A stretch of 64,000 bases of DNA. It comes from Willaertia magna (taxonomy: Eukaryota; Heterolobosea; Eutetramitea; Acrasida; Naegleriidae). The notes beneath the pieces were generated by a model, which searched no databases, was not told the origin of the DNA, and was given only the letters and a program-made list of their open reading frames with translations. Location: assembly GCA_902984215.1 (NCBI GenBank), contig CADWAF010003358.1:37375-101374 (forward strand). Direction: 5' to 3'. A program made the position numbers and the translations under genes. Of this stretch, positions 29,475 to 40,300 are shown in pieces. Every line of letters starts with the position of its first letter. The stretch's first letter is position 1.

Positions 29475-31256
29475 TTATTGTTTGTTGTTGTCCAATTCAA
29501 CTGTAAATAATGGTTCATCCTTTACTTCTAAATTCCTAATTACTTTATCAATAATTACTTGTTTGTCTTTAGGTCTTGTTTCTAATAAAGAATATCCAGT
29601 TTGGTCATTCATATACAATAAATCATCAACATATTTTGTTTTATGCATTCCAACTAAAACACAATCTAAATTTGGTGTGTCAACTAGACAACGTATTGAT
29701 TTTTGAGATAGTGTTGAATAATAATCTAAATCACCATTAGATAAATTTGATAAATTCTTCTTTACTTTTTCACATAAATTTTGATGTTTAAGTGTCAATA
29801 AATCACTAAATACTTTATAAAATTTGTTTGTAACTTGTTGATAATGAGTTAACCATTGATCAGCTTGTCTCTTAAAATTATTTAATTGATTAACATCCAT
29901 TTGTTTAACTTGAGATTTAATACTAACATTACTATCATTTAAATTAATTTTATTTGATATTTCAGATAAATAACTAAATATATATTTTTGTTCAGGTAAA
30001 ATTCTATTTTTTAATATTTTTTGAAAAGTAAAATAAGATTCCAATTGATCATAATTTGTCATTATAATATGTCCCCAAGAAATTGAATCCCTAATTTTTT
30101 GTAAATTTTCACTACTAAATTCTCTAACAGTTGATCTTTCAATTTCTTTTGAAATAATCATCTTTTCTTCTTTAACATCAATTGTATACCAAGGTGTATA
30201 TAATTCTGCATGTGCTATTGCATTACATAATCCTTCATATTCTTTAATTAATTTCTCAAAATCATTTAAATTATAATCAAATTTATATTCTGCAAATCTA
30301 TATATTAAATAATTATTTAATTGTGCATTTATAGGTCTATAACTAAATGTAGATAAATTATTATCTTTAGCAAATGTTAATAAATTATTATTATTTTTAT
30401 AATTAGATGTATATATTTGGTTCTCTTTTAAATTATATGGAAATTGTATCATTCTAAAATGATGATTATCTTTAATAGATTTAGCAATAGATAAACACTT
30501 TTCTAAATCTATAAATATATCACTATTATTAATAAAATTATTACTTGCAATACCATAATATTGTAATTTACCCTTTTCAATATTTTCTTCAAAACATTCA
30601 AATACATTTCTTAATTCATTATAAAACATTTCCATTGTTTCATTTAAATCATTTGTTTGTAAATACATTGATTGAATCCATTTCTCTGGATGATTAATTA
30701 CCATTACATCTAAACATTCAATATTTAATTCATTTAATGATCTATTTATTTCATTTTGAATAATTTCTTTATTTAAACTATAATGATGTATACCATCAGC
30801 TAATTCAATCATTTTGTTATCAATATCTTGAACTTTACATTCATTCTTTAAATATGAAATGATGGAATGATTTCTTTCATCAATATAATTATCTAATGGT
30901 CCTACTTTTGACATGATAACTATTTCATCTCTATTTATTAATTTATTTTCATTAATCATTCCATTTAATACTAATCCAATTAATTTTTGACTTGTTCCAT
31001 AATCACAACTTGTATCTATTACATTACATCCTAATTGAATACTTTTCTGTAATGCAAATTGTTGTTGTTCAGCATTATCTAATGTTAAGCTATGTCCTCC
31101 GAAACCTAATTTTGAATAATTAAAATTTAATTTTTGATTTACAAAGGTATTTTGAATATTATTCATATCTTTCCATCCTTCTATTGGTGGAAACTTCTTT
31201 AATAAAAATTCACTTGTTGCTGCTATTGTGGCCTTCCCTTTCAATCTATTTAACAT
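29475..31256 (-). CDS. Aldo/keto reductase with long C-terminal extension
   Basis: A single exon of 593 residues, about 250 longer than a typical AKR barrel. After a basic N-terminal segment (possible mitochondrial presequence, residues 1-20), KLGFGGHSL and NVIDTSCDYGTS (Asp and Tyr of the catalytic tetrad), VIMSKVGP (Lys) and LDVMVINHPEKW (His position) follow AKR order. GKLQYYGIASNNF and FRMIQFPYNL continue the barrel. The second half includes a helical region and a later IRCLVDTPNLDCVLVGMHKT, which resembles the terminal AKR segment that contacts NADPH. This suggests a helical insertion inside the barrel rather than a simple tail. Substrate unknown; NAD(P)H-dependent carbonyl chemistry is expected from family. 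It starts 19 bp after the stop of the upstream gene. Confidence 0.82.
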   Translation of the reverse strand: MLNRLKGKATIAATSEFLLKKFPPIEGWKDMNNIQNTFVNQKLNFNYSKLGFGGHSLTLDNAEQQQFALQKSIQLGCNVIDTSCDYGTSQKLIGLVLNGMINENKLINRDEIVIMSKVGPLDNYIDERNHSIISYLKNECKVQDIDNKMIELADGIHHYSLNKEIIQNEINRSLNELNIECLDVMVINHPEKWIQSMYLQTNDLNETMEMFYNELRNVFECFEENIEKGKLQYYGIASNNFINNSDIFIDLEKCLSIAKSIKDNHHFRMIQFPYNLKENQIYTSNYKNNNNLLTFAKDNNLSTFSYRPINAQLNNYLIYRFAEYKFDYNLNDFEKLIKEYEGLCNAIAHAELYTPWYTIDVKEEKMIISKEIERSTVREFSSENLQKIRDSISWGHIIMTNYDQLESYFTFQKILKNRILPEQKYIFSYLSEISNKINLNDSNVSIKSQVKQMDVNQLNNFKRQADQWLTHYQQVTNKFYKVFSDLLTLKHQNLCEKVKKNLSNLSNGDLDYYSTLSQKSIRCLVDTPNLDCVLVGMHKTKYVDDLLYMNDQTGYSLLETRPKDKQVIIDKVIRNLEVKDEPLFTVELDNNKQ

Positions 31257-31275
31257 TTTTTTTATTCCGAAACTT

Positions 31276-32583
31276 TTAGTTTTTTGGTGTTATTGCAAGA
31301 CGTAAGGAATCCTTTAAGCCTTTGTGGTTTGGTAAACTTGGAGCAGAATGTAAAATCTTTTTAGTTTTACTACTCGTTCCCTCGATAGAGCTCTTAAATT
31401 TTGATGGTTTCTTGTTGGATGTCTCAAGGGTTGACTTGGTTGTCTTTGGTGCAGAAGACGCCCTTTTAGATTTTGTTGTTGAAACCTTGTTTTTTAAAAC
31501 CTTTTTAACTTTAATTTCTTTGTTTTTTGTATTATTGATCCCGTTATTTAAGACATAATTTTCTTTCTCTACTTCATATCTTTGACCAGTTAAATTAGAA
31601 GGCATCAATAGATGTCCTTCACTTTCTGATTCTGAGCTAGAGATTATTGATATTTCTTCTTTCGATAGTATTACTGACTGTTCATTTACATTATTATTTA
31701 ACTCGCTATTATTATATGTACTATATAATGGAGGAGAGAAATGTATAGATGTTTGTAGTGAAGAGTAGGTTGGTGATATTTGTTGATTAAGGGGAGATGA
31801 ATCACTCTTCTTTGGGGCATAAAGAATGTGATGATTTTCCTTAATGATATCAAGCTCCTCAAAATCAAAGGGAGAAGAAGCATTTGAAATGGCTGCCCAA
31901 TAATCTTTACCTTTATACTTACTTATAAAGTGTTCTGGTATTGATTGAAAGGTTACTTTTGGTGGAAATATTGTTGGTGACGAATACTGTTGAGGAGGTG
32001 AAGACTTTCCTTTATCAATTGATGAAACAACAGAGTGTTGTTGACCATTACTAGACCGTAACTCATTCCTTTGTTCTAATTTAATTTTCTCTATTTCCTC
32101 CTTAATTTTTTCCATATCTCTACTTAATTGCAACGCTCTATTTGGCCCTGTTTCCAAATATTTTCGCTCCAAATGTTTCAGTATTTTCTCTAAGGCAAAT
32201 AATTCCATTTGTTTATCGTTTTGTTGATTTGGAATTATAGGTTTGTTATTATTATTTACATTGGTAGTGCTACATAATTTCTTTAATGGTTCTATGATTG
32301 AGGTATGTATTTGTTGTGAAGCTTGCAGTCGTTCCAAAACTAAGCGATTTAATTTCTGCTTTAATTTTTCTGGGTGAATGTATTCCATCCAATTATCTTT
32401 ATCGGAAATATTAAGCAATGAAGATCCAATAAGTGTTTCATAACCTACTAATGCCTGTTCAATAATTTGTTCACTCCTTTTCAATGATGATTCTATAGCT
32501 TCGTTTAAATCAAACAATATTCCCATTAGATTGTTGAAATAGGTTTTTGAGATATAAATATGCGGCGAATGAGAGGCATTCAT
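31276..32583 (-). CDS. Hypothetical protein with helical N-terminus and basic tail
   Basis: A single exon of 435 residues. I do not recognise it. Residues 1-190 are helical (LNEAIESSLKRSEQIIEQAL; LEKILKHLERKYLE; MEKIKEEIEKIKLEQ) and may form coiled coil. Residues 200-330 are Ser/Pro/Asn-rich. The last 80 residues are strongly basic with Ser/Thr (KVKKVLKNKVSTTKSKRA, SAPKTTKS), a pattern common in microtubule- or nucleic-acid-binding tails. Only 19 bp separate its stop from the start of the aldo/keto reductase on the same strand. Confidence 0.7.
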   Translation of the reverse strand: MNASHSPHIYISKTYFNNLMGILFDLNEAIESSLKRSEQIIEQALVGYETLIGSSLLNISDKDNWMEYIHPEKLKQKLNRLVLERLQASQQIHTSIIEPLKKLCSTTNVNNNNKPIIPNQQNDKQMELFALEKILKHLERKYLETGPNRALQLSRDMEKIKEEIEKIKLEQRNELRSSNGQQHSVVSSIDKGKSSPPQQYSSPTIFPPKVTFQSIPEHFISKYKGKDYWAAISNASSPFDFEELDIIKENHHILYAPKKSDSSPLNQQISPTYSSLQTSIHFSPPLYSTYNNSELNNNVNEQSVILSKEEISIISSSESESEGHLLMPSNLTGQRYEVEKENYVLNNGINNTKNKEIKVKKVLKNKVSTTKSKRASSAPKTTKSTLETSNKKPSKFKSSIEGTSSKTKKILHSAPSLPNHKGLKDSLRLAITPKN

Positions 32584-32684
32584 TTTTGTTTACTTTACAA
32601 CTAACTGATCTGTAGTTTTGTTTTTATCTTAATTCTTTGATGTATATTTAAATGATGTATTTTTATTATTGTAACTAATAATTA

Positions 32685-35162
32685 TTAGAGATTCATTACA
32701 TCTGCATATTTTTCTGCTTGTTGACGTTTTAAATAGCGTATGTAATTGATAGTATTCTTGTAAAATATTTTAATTGGGATGGTTACTGCTTCATTTTCTT
32801 GTACTTCTTCATCAACATTATCAATATTTGAGTTAATTAGATCAATTAATCCATTTAAATAATCAGCTGTAACTTTCTCATTTTCTGTGTGGAATTGATA
32901 TAAATATAAATTTAATATCTCAACAAAAAGTGGGATTTGTTGATCAGGCATACATGCTTTAACAATTTTTAATGACCATTGCAAGCATTCTAATGCTTTA
33001 CTAGCATTTTGTAATTTAGAATCCTCAGGCATTGGCCAAAATAAATTACTACACATACATGCAGCTTTACATTGATCTGGTTTACGTAAAAGTTTGGCAG
33101 AATATTGACAAGTCTTTGTTGAAAGAGTATCATAATTTTCTTCTCCAATATTCTTTAATTGTCTCATTGTATTTATAATTAATATTAAAAAGTCAAGTTG
33201 TATTTTACTATCTTCTTCTTCGTATAACATAAATGCTTGTGATAATAATTCATAAACAAGTGTTTCTAATTTACATTGATCAGCACAAATAGCACTTTGT
33301 AAATATAATCGTAAAGCCATACTTGATTGTTGATTTGCCAAAACATCCAAAATCTCAATAACGTATTGAAAAACTTTTTCCTCTTGAATTGCCTTTTCTT
33401 CTTTATCAGCACTATTGTGAATACGTTTAGCTAATGATAAATAAGCAAAAACTAAAGGAGATAATGTATATTGAATTCTCTTAACACCTCCTTGGCCAAA
33501 TTGTTTTCTTGCTGTTGCCAATACTTTAAACATTACATCTGTATCTTCATTGTAGAATAAATGAATTAAACGAGCAACAGTATTTTGTTCTTCTTCAAAC
33601 TCTTCATCATCTCTTTCAACCATATCTTCTTCATCCTTTAAAAGTGGACGAATTAATTCAAATAGCTTTCCAACCTCTTCCCATGTACTGATAACAGTTC
33701 TATATTTAATACCACATTGACATAATTCTAAAGCTACATAACGACGATCTTCGAATGCTAATAAACTTAATACTTCACCAAAACTTTCCAAATCCAAAAT
33801 TGTTAAAATATTTTTATAAATTTCAATTGGTGTTAATAATAATCTCTTAATTAATCTTATAAGTGTCTGGTTAGAACTTATATCATTTGTTGTTTTCAAT
33901 TGTTCAGAACAGAAAGTAATAACATCATTTACATAATTTACTTTTTCAGGATAAGTTTGTAATGCTAAACTCATTAATGAAATTTGAACAGATAAAATGT
34001 CAGCAATTTCCATTCTCTTGATAGAAATTCTTTCAATGTAACTTATAAAGATATCAATAATATTTTGAGAAACTTGTTGAGTATTAGAATCATCTTGTTT
34101 TGCTTTTTCAGTCAATTGTGGAATTCCCTCAGGATATTGTCTAGCATAATTTGCTAAACGATCCATTAATGCAATATAAATAGTTTTTAAATCAACATCT
34201 GTTTGTAATTCATGACATGCAGCAAGTATTTGACTTAAAGTGGCAATATGAAAATCATCTGGAAATACTTGAATTAAACTTTCCATTAAATATTGTTGAG
34301 CCATTTGATCATTAGATCTAATAATAATTTGTAAAACTTTTGGTAATACTTCATTCTTATATAATTCTAAAGAAATACCATCCAATTGACTTAAACGAAC
34401 TAAATTTGTTGCAATTAAAATTCTTAAATCTAATCTTTCTTTTTCTCTCTTTGCTCTTTCTTTTACAGGTCCTTCATTCTTTAATCTACTAAATAAAAAT
34501 ACCATTTCATGGAAATTTTGTAGAACATAAGCTATAGAATCATTAACATTTCCACCACCAACACTTTCATATTCACTTCCAGTATCTGGTAATTTATCTT
34601 TTGTTAATTGACTTAAATAATTACGTAAGAATAAGCCCCTTGTTGGATGTTGAACTCCTTTACACATTTCAACTAAATCTTTTAATATTTCTTTAGCTGG
34701 AGCTTCTTTAGTTTGAATATATACAGATCCAACTGTTACTAAAAGATAAAGACGTGGTACAATATTACCAGTGTGTTGTACTAATTCATAAAGCTCTTGC
34801 ATCTTTCTTCCCCTAATATCATGTTCTTCTCGGAAATAAAGTTCTAAATGACGTAAATGATCAAACACTTGCATATCTAATAATTGTTAATAATATGTAA
34901 TTTCCATAAACTTACATAATATATAATAATTCTTTGGTGATAAATTAGATGTTCTCAATTCGTTTAACATGGAAGCCGCATATTTTAAGGCATCATCTAA
35001 ATTTCCTTTATCTAATGATCTTTTCATACGATATGCTTGTTTATCAACTTCCTCTTTTGCTTGATTTAAATATTGGGTTTGAGTTAAACCAGGTTGTTGT
35101 CCCGTACTTTGGGAAAGATATTCTTCATCTTCATCATAATCATTATTAGGAGTGTTTGACAT
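32685..35162 (-). CDS. VPS35: VPS35, retromer core subunit
   Basis: Two exons, 35162-34916 and 34876-32685, with a 39-nt intron (GTAAGT...TTAG); 812 residues, normal for VPS35. Splicing joins NYYILY to MQVFDHLRHLELYFREE, the family's conserved helix. PRLYLLVTVGSVYI, then HPTRGLFLRNYLSQ, is the VPS26-binding signature near residues 130-200. The rest is an alpha-solenoid of HEAT-like repeats that binds VPS29 at its C-terminus. Retromer retrieves cargo from endosomes to the Golgi or cell surface. It is divergent from ribosomal protein eS4 across 313 bp. Confidence 0.97.
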
Positions 35163-35475
35163 TTTTTGATAAAAATTTTACTCAAGCGTGACACAGGTCC
35201 GGAGAGGAATGTAATCTGTGGTTGCCCTATGGTAAAACTGAAACTGTTAAATTGGTCCTCTTCTCAATTACCAACAAATTATCTTGCAACTGTTAACAAC
35301 AATGCAAACCACCTGGAGTATTCTTATTGTTGATACTTTTATCTTTTGGAGATTGTTTGTGTGAAAATAGGTGAAGAAAAAAACCATTTCAAAAATGATG
35401 GTTGTAAAACAATAGGTGGGTTGAGCAATTGCGATAAAAAATCGAAGAAAAAAAATACGCCAAAACTAAAGCAAT
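35163..35475. other. Divergent promoter region, VPS35 / eS4
   Basis: 313 bp between the two start codons, less AT-extreme than other gaps. It must carry both promoters, including that of a highly expressed ribosomal protein gene. No ORF, repeat or RNA gene was recognised. Confidence 0.55.
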
Positions 35476-36379
35476 ATGGTATGTAGGCATTTTCATTATG
35501 TTTCAAAAATTGTTAACTAAAAAATTTTTCTTTTAGGCAAGAGGACCAAAGAAACACTTAAAGAGATTAGCAGCACCAAAATCATGGTTATTAGCTAAGA
35601 TGGGTGGTGTTTTTGCACCAAAACCAAGAGCAGGTGCACATGCTCAAAGAGAATGTTTACCATTATTATTATTATTAAGAAATAGATTGAAGTATGCATT
35701 CACTGCAAGAGAAGCAACTCTTATCTTAAAACAAAGATTAGTTAAAGTTGACGGATTAGCAAGAACTGATGTTAGATATCCAGCAGGTTTCAGTGATGTT
35801 ATTTCTATTGAAAAGACTAACGAACACTTCAGACTTTTATTCGATACTAAGGGTCGTTTCGTCGTCCACCCAGTCTCCGAAGAAGAAGCAACCTACAAAT
35901 TATGTAAGGTTACCAAGAAGGGTAAAGCAACACAAGGAGTTCCATTCATCCAAACTAATGATGGTAGATATATTAGATATCCACATCCAGATATTAAAGT
36001 CAACGATACTGTTAAAGTTAATTTAAAGACTGGTAGAGTCACTAAACACGTTCACTTTGCAGTTGGTAACTTAGCTATGGTTACTGGTGGTCACAATCAA
36101 GGTCGTATCGGTGAAATTATTAACAGAGAAGCTCACCCTGGTTCTTTCGAAATTATCCACTTAAGAGATGTTGCTGGAAACACTTTCACTACTCGTGCAG
36201 GTAATGTTTTCGTTATTGGTCAAGGACACACTTCTTTAATCACTTTACCAAAGGATAAGGGTATCAGATTAAACATTGTTGAAGAAAGAAAGAGAATCTT
36301 CCAAATGATGAAGAAGTCAAAGAAACAAGGTGTTACCGGAAAGTCCTCAAAGAAGACTGAAGATAAGAAAGAAGAGTAA
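35476..36379 (+). CDS. RPS4: 40S ribosomal protein eS4 (RPS4)
   Basis: The first exon is just the start codon, 35476-35478. A 58-nt intron (GTATGT...TTAG) follows and exon 2 runs 35537-36379, giving 281 residues. [18 protein letters not shown] is the universal eS4 N-terminus. [17 protein letters not shown] is the S4-like RNA-binding motif, and [10 protein letters not shown] is the KOW motif. The protein sits in the small-subunit body. Codon use shifts toward C/G-ending codons (AAG, GTC, TTC, ACC), as in other highly expressed genes here (ARF1, the 65-residue ORF). An intron directly after the start codon is a known habit of ribosomal protein genes and may enhance expression. Confidence 0.98.
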
Positions 36380-36451
36380 ATTAATTTATTATTCAATAGT
36401 TTTTCCTCCCAAAAATCCCATCAACAAAAAATAAAATCCTCTATTGTAAAA

Positions 36452-37807
36452 ATGTCTTCACTTGTTAATAGAAAATGGTTGTTGCAAGCAGTGTTGTCTA
36501 GTGAGATTCAAGACAGCCTTGCTGGAACAGAAAACAATAGAAATCTAGTGCAAGTAATTTCTTTGAGTGCAAATTGTTCTTCTATTCGTCCAAGCCAAAC
36601 TGATAAATACTTTTTGCACCTTTCCGATAGTTTCAATTTTATTCATGCCGAAGTTGATGCAAGTTTTATTAAAAAATTATATCGAAAACATCCAGAGGTT
36701 AGGCCTCTTTCAAAAATTAGAGGTTCAATCATTAGATTAGATAAATATACAATCGAAAAAGAATCAAACAAATATTTTCTTAAAGTTAATCAGTTTGAAG
36801 TTATTGGCGCCAATTCATCTTCTACTTTTAAAGAACCAAAAGAATTAAACGGTTATCTTACAAAACATTTCGAAAAAATGTCCAAAGAAACTGTAACTGA
36901 TGAATCATTTTATTCTCAAAATTCTACTCAGTGCCTAATTTCTGTTTCTCAAATTGGAATATTACAAAATATTGATCACTTTACAAATAACAATGAAAAA
37001 CCAATTGAAACTGAAAATATTGACACATCCCTTAGTAATATTGTGGTAACTACCAAATCTCCGGTACCAAGTATTATTTGTTCACAAGAAATGAATTCCG
37101 AAAATGGAGACGTAATTAATAGTGACAATGATATATTTTCTAAGATAAATATAATGCCATCAGTGTCTTCTCAAAATATATTTTCTCTCGAAGTTAGTGG
37201 AATTGAAAATAAAGAAGAAAAGAAACAAGAGGAAGAAAAGGAACAGAAGAAAGAAAAAGAAAATGTGGAAAAGAAAGAAGAAACACAAAATCAATCACCA
37301 CCGGTAATAACACCATCTAAACACAAAGTATATTCACAACCTTTATTTGATTTAAATAAGGCAGATAGTTCTGATGAGTCTCCAATTTCCTCTCTTCCAA
37401 CATTTACTGAAACAATACCTGAATTGTCACAAACATTAAATAATGAAGAAATGCTCAGATTATTAGAGACTGACCCAGTGGAGGATAGATCTCAATATAT
37501 TCGAAGAAAAAGAAAACCACAGTTTAAAAATACAACTCCAGACAAGAAGAAACTAAAAGAAATTGATTTAAATTCTAATACTAATATTAAAAATACTAAT
37601 AATGTTGTTGAGAAAGAAGATTCAAAGACTAAAGTTATTATTGAAACTATAATTACAGAAACTAATGTTTTAAATATCCAAAATGATAATGTGACAACAG
37701 TAAATACTAATGTTAGTAATACAAATGATAAAAATACTAAAAAAAGAAAGAAATCTAAAAAGCGTACTGAAGTTATTGACTATGGGGCATGGTTAGATTA
37801 TATATAA
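36452..37807 (+). CDS. OB-fold protein resembling telomeric TPP1/ACD (Tpz1)
   Basis: A single exon of 451 residues. Residues about 5-130 look like the TPP1 OB domain: NRKWLLQAVLSSE (human RPWIRELILGSE), a QVIS strand, YFLHLSDSFNFIHAEVD (human LLVSDGTHSVRCLV), KIRGSIIRLDKYTI (human GTEGRLLLLQDCGV) and YFLKVNQFEVIG (human FYLQVDRFSLLP), then a helix. TPP1 recruits telomerase and, through POT1, protects telomere ends. The remainder is a long Glu/Lys- and Ser/Thr-rich linker, a basic patch (RRKRKPQF, KKRKKSKKR) and a conserved-looking end (DYGAWLDYI), which could be a partner-binding peptide as in shelterin proteins. The alignment is from memory and by eye; other OB proteins remain possible. Its stop abuts that of the next gene with no gap. 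Confidence 0.5.
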   Translation: MSSLVNRKWLLQAVLSSEIQDSLAGTENNRNLVQVISLSANCSSIRPSQTDKYFLHLSDSFNFIHAEVDASFIKKLYRKHPEVRPLSKIRGSIIRLDKYTIEKESNKYFLKVNQFEVIGANSSSTFKEPKELNGYLTKHFEKMSKETVTDESFYSQNSTQCLISVSQIGILQNIDHFTNNNEKPIETENIDTSLSNIVVTTKSPVPSIICSQEMNSENGDVINSDNDIFSKINIMPSVSSQNIFSLEVSGIENKEEKKQEEEKEQKKEKENVEKKEETQNQSPPVITPSKHKVYSQPLFDLNKADSSDESPISSLPTFTETIPELSQTLNNEEMLRLLETDPVEDRSQYIRRKRKPQFKNTTPDKKKLKEIDLNSNTNIKNTNNVVEKEDSKTKVIIETIITETNVLNIQNDNVTTVNTNVSNTNDKNTKKRKKSKKRTEVIDYGAWLDYI

Positions 37808-38804
37808 TTACTTTTTCTTTGGAGTGGTCCTCGAACTCGTACTGGAGCTACCTGATTTATCATTTCTTGGTTTTTGATTAGAATCTTTTTTTGGTTGTTG
37901 TTTTGTTGTTTGTACTTTAGTTAAAAGCTTCTTTCTACGTTGCTCTAGTAATTGTTCATGTTGTTTTTCTCTTTGTTCTTCTTCTTCTAATCGTTGTTTA
38001 ATACTTGGAGGAAGCCATTCATCTAATCCCTTAACAAGTTCTATTTCTTTTTGTATTTCTCTTTCTCTTTCTTGTTCCTTAATCTTTTTTAATAGTGCCT
38101 GGTTTATTATTCTGTCTTCCTTTGATGTGACACTTAAGGTTTCACAAAGCCTTTCAGAACTTGATAATTTAGAAACAAAGAAACATTAATACTTACTTTG
38201 GGTGTATGTAAAACTCACTGACTGGGGGCAGCCCCAAACTTACATCTTTTCCTGAAAAATAAAATTCATCATTGTTTGTAATCACTGGGGAAGAATGTTT
38301 GGAAAGATTATTCTTTTTTCTTGTAAAGAAATATTCTAAAGGTTTTTCATCTCCTCTTTTTTCACTCATTCTTGAACCAGTTTCTTCATCAATAATTTTC
38401 TTAGGTCTGGGAACATTAGTGAAATCTAATACCTCTTTGTTGTTATTCGTGTTACAACTTGTGAAGCTACTTGACTTTCCCGTTGATTTTTCTTTAGGTT
38501 TCTGTGGTTCACTTACTAATTTCTTTCTAACAGGTTTATGTAAAGGTTGAGGCTCCTCAATTATTCTTATTTGATATCTCCAATCCATTTCTTTTGAGGC
38601 ATTAGGGGGAGAAAAATGTTTCTTTTCTGTATCTCCAAATGTTTCCTTAGGGTAATTATCTCCTCCATAGAAATTAGAAAATCCTTTTGATATACTTTCT
38701 TTAGGATCACTTCCTATCGTTTTCTTTCTTCCAAAGATCCAATGATTAGGACTACTGCCTTCTATTCCCGCTATTCCTGTACAATTATTATTATTTTCTT
38801 GCAT
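37808..38804 (-). CDS. Hypothetical charged protein, spliced
   Basis: Exons 38804-38197 and 38159-37808, with a 37-nt intron (GTAAGT...CAAG); 319 residues. I do not recognise a family. The N-terminal half is polar with motifs such as NHWIFGRKKTIGSDPKES and DWRYQIRIIEEPQPLHKP, which may be short linear binding segments. After splicing, a highly charged helix (KIKEQEREREIQKEIELVKG) leads to LDEWLPPSIKQRLEEEE, and the C-terminus is a basic Ser/Lys tail. The exon junction YIHPN-SERLCETL restores the frame. The plus-strand neighbour stops at 37807, so the stop codons touch. Confidence 0.78.
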
Positions 38805-38906
38805 TTTTTGTTGTGGTTTTGATAATTTACCTTAATAGCCCTCTTATTTCCTAATCGATTATTATTTGAAGATTATCGTCATTCATCATCTTCTTATCAT
38901 AAAAAT

Positions 38907-39293
38907 ATGTTCAAATGGTTTACTGATAAATATTACCTACTCACAACAGGCAAAAACAAAGCCGGAACAGTTTTCCTTCCCGATTTAAAATCCAATCCCA
39001 CATTTACGTTCGGAATAGGTTTAGCATATCTTGGTTTAATTTATATTGTTTTACATTTAACGGAAAAACGACATATTAAAACTCACTATGAAGAAAGATT
39101 GACCCAAAGAAAGAGAAGAGAAGGCTTATTTTTATTAACTTGTCTTAGAGAGGATAAAATAATGAATGATCCACTATTTAAGCCAAATGATGATTTAGTA
39201 GATATTGAAAGATGGCCAACATCCTTTGAACAAAATTACACTAAACAAGCGAGAGAAGAAATATTTAAGGAGTACATCAAATTAAAAAGATAA
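38907..39293 (+). CDS. Small single-pass membrane protein, unknown
   Basis: A single exon of 128 residues starting in an AAAATATG context 102 bp from the divergent gene. One membrane helix lies at about residues 33-53 (FTFGIGLAYLGLIYIVLHL), preceded by a short basic N-terminus and followed by a charged helical tail (EERLTQRKRREGLF; EIFKEYIKLKR). The layout resembles small mitochondrial inner-membrane or ER accessory proteins, but no family was recognised. Confidence 0.7.
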   Translation: MFKWFTDKYYLLTTGKNKAGTVFLPDLKSNPTFTFGIGLAYLGLIYIVLHLTEKRHIKTHYEERLTQRKRREGLFLLTCLREDKIMNDPLFKPNDDLVDIERWPTSFEQNYTKQAREEIFKEYIKLKR

Positions 39294-39334
39294 ATAGATG
39301 TATGGTACAATTAAGAATTTATTAGCAAGTTAAT

Positions 39335-40300
<966 letters not shown>

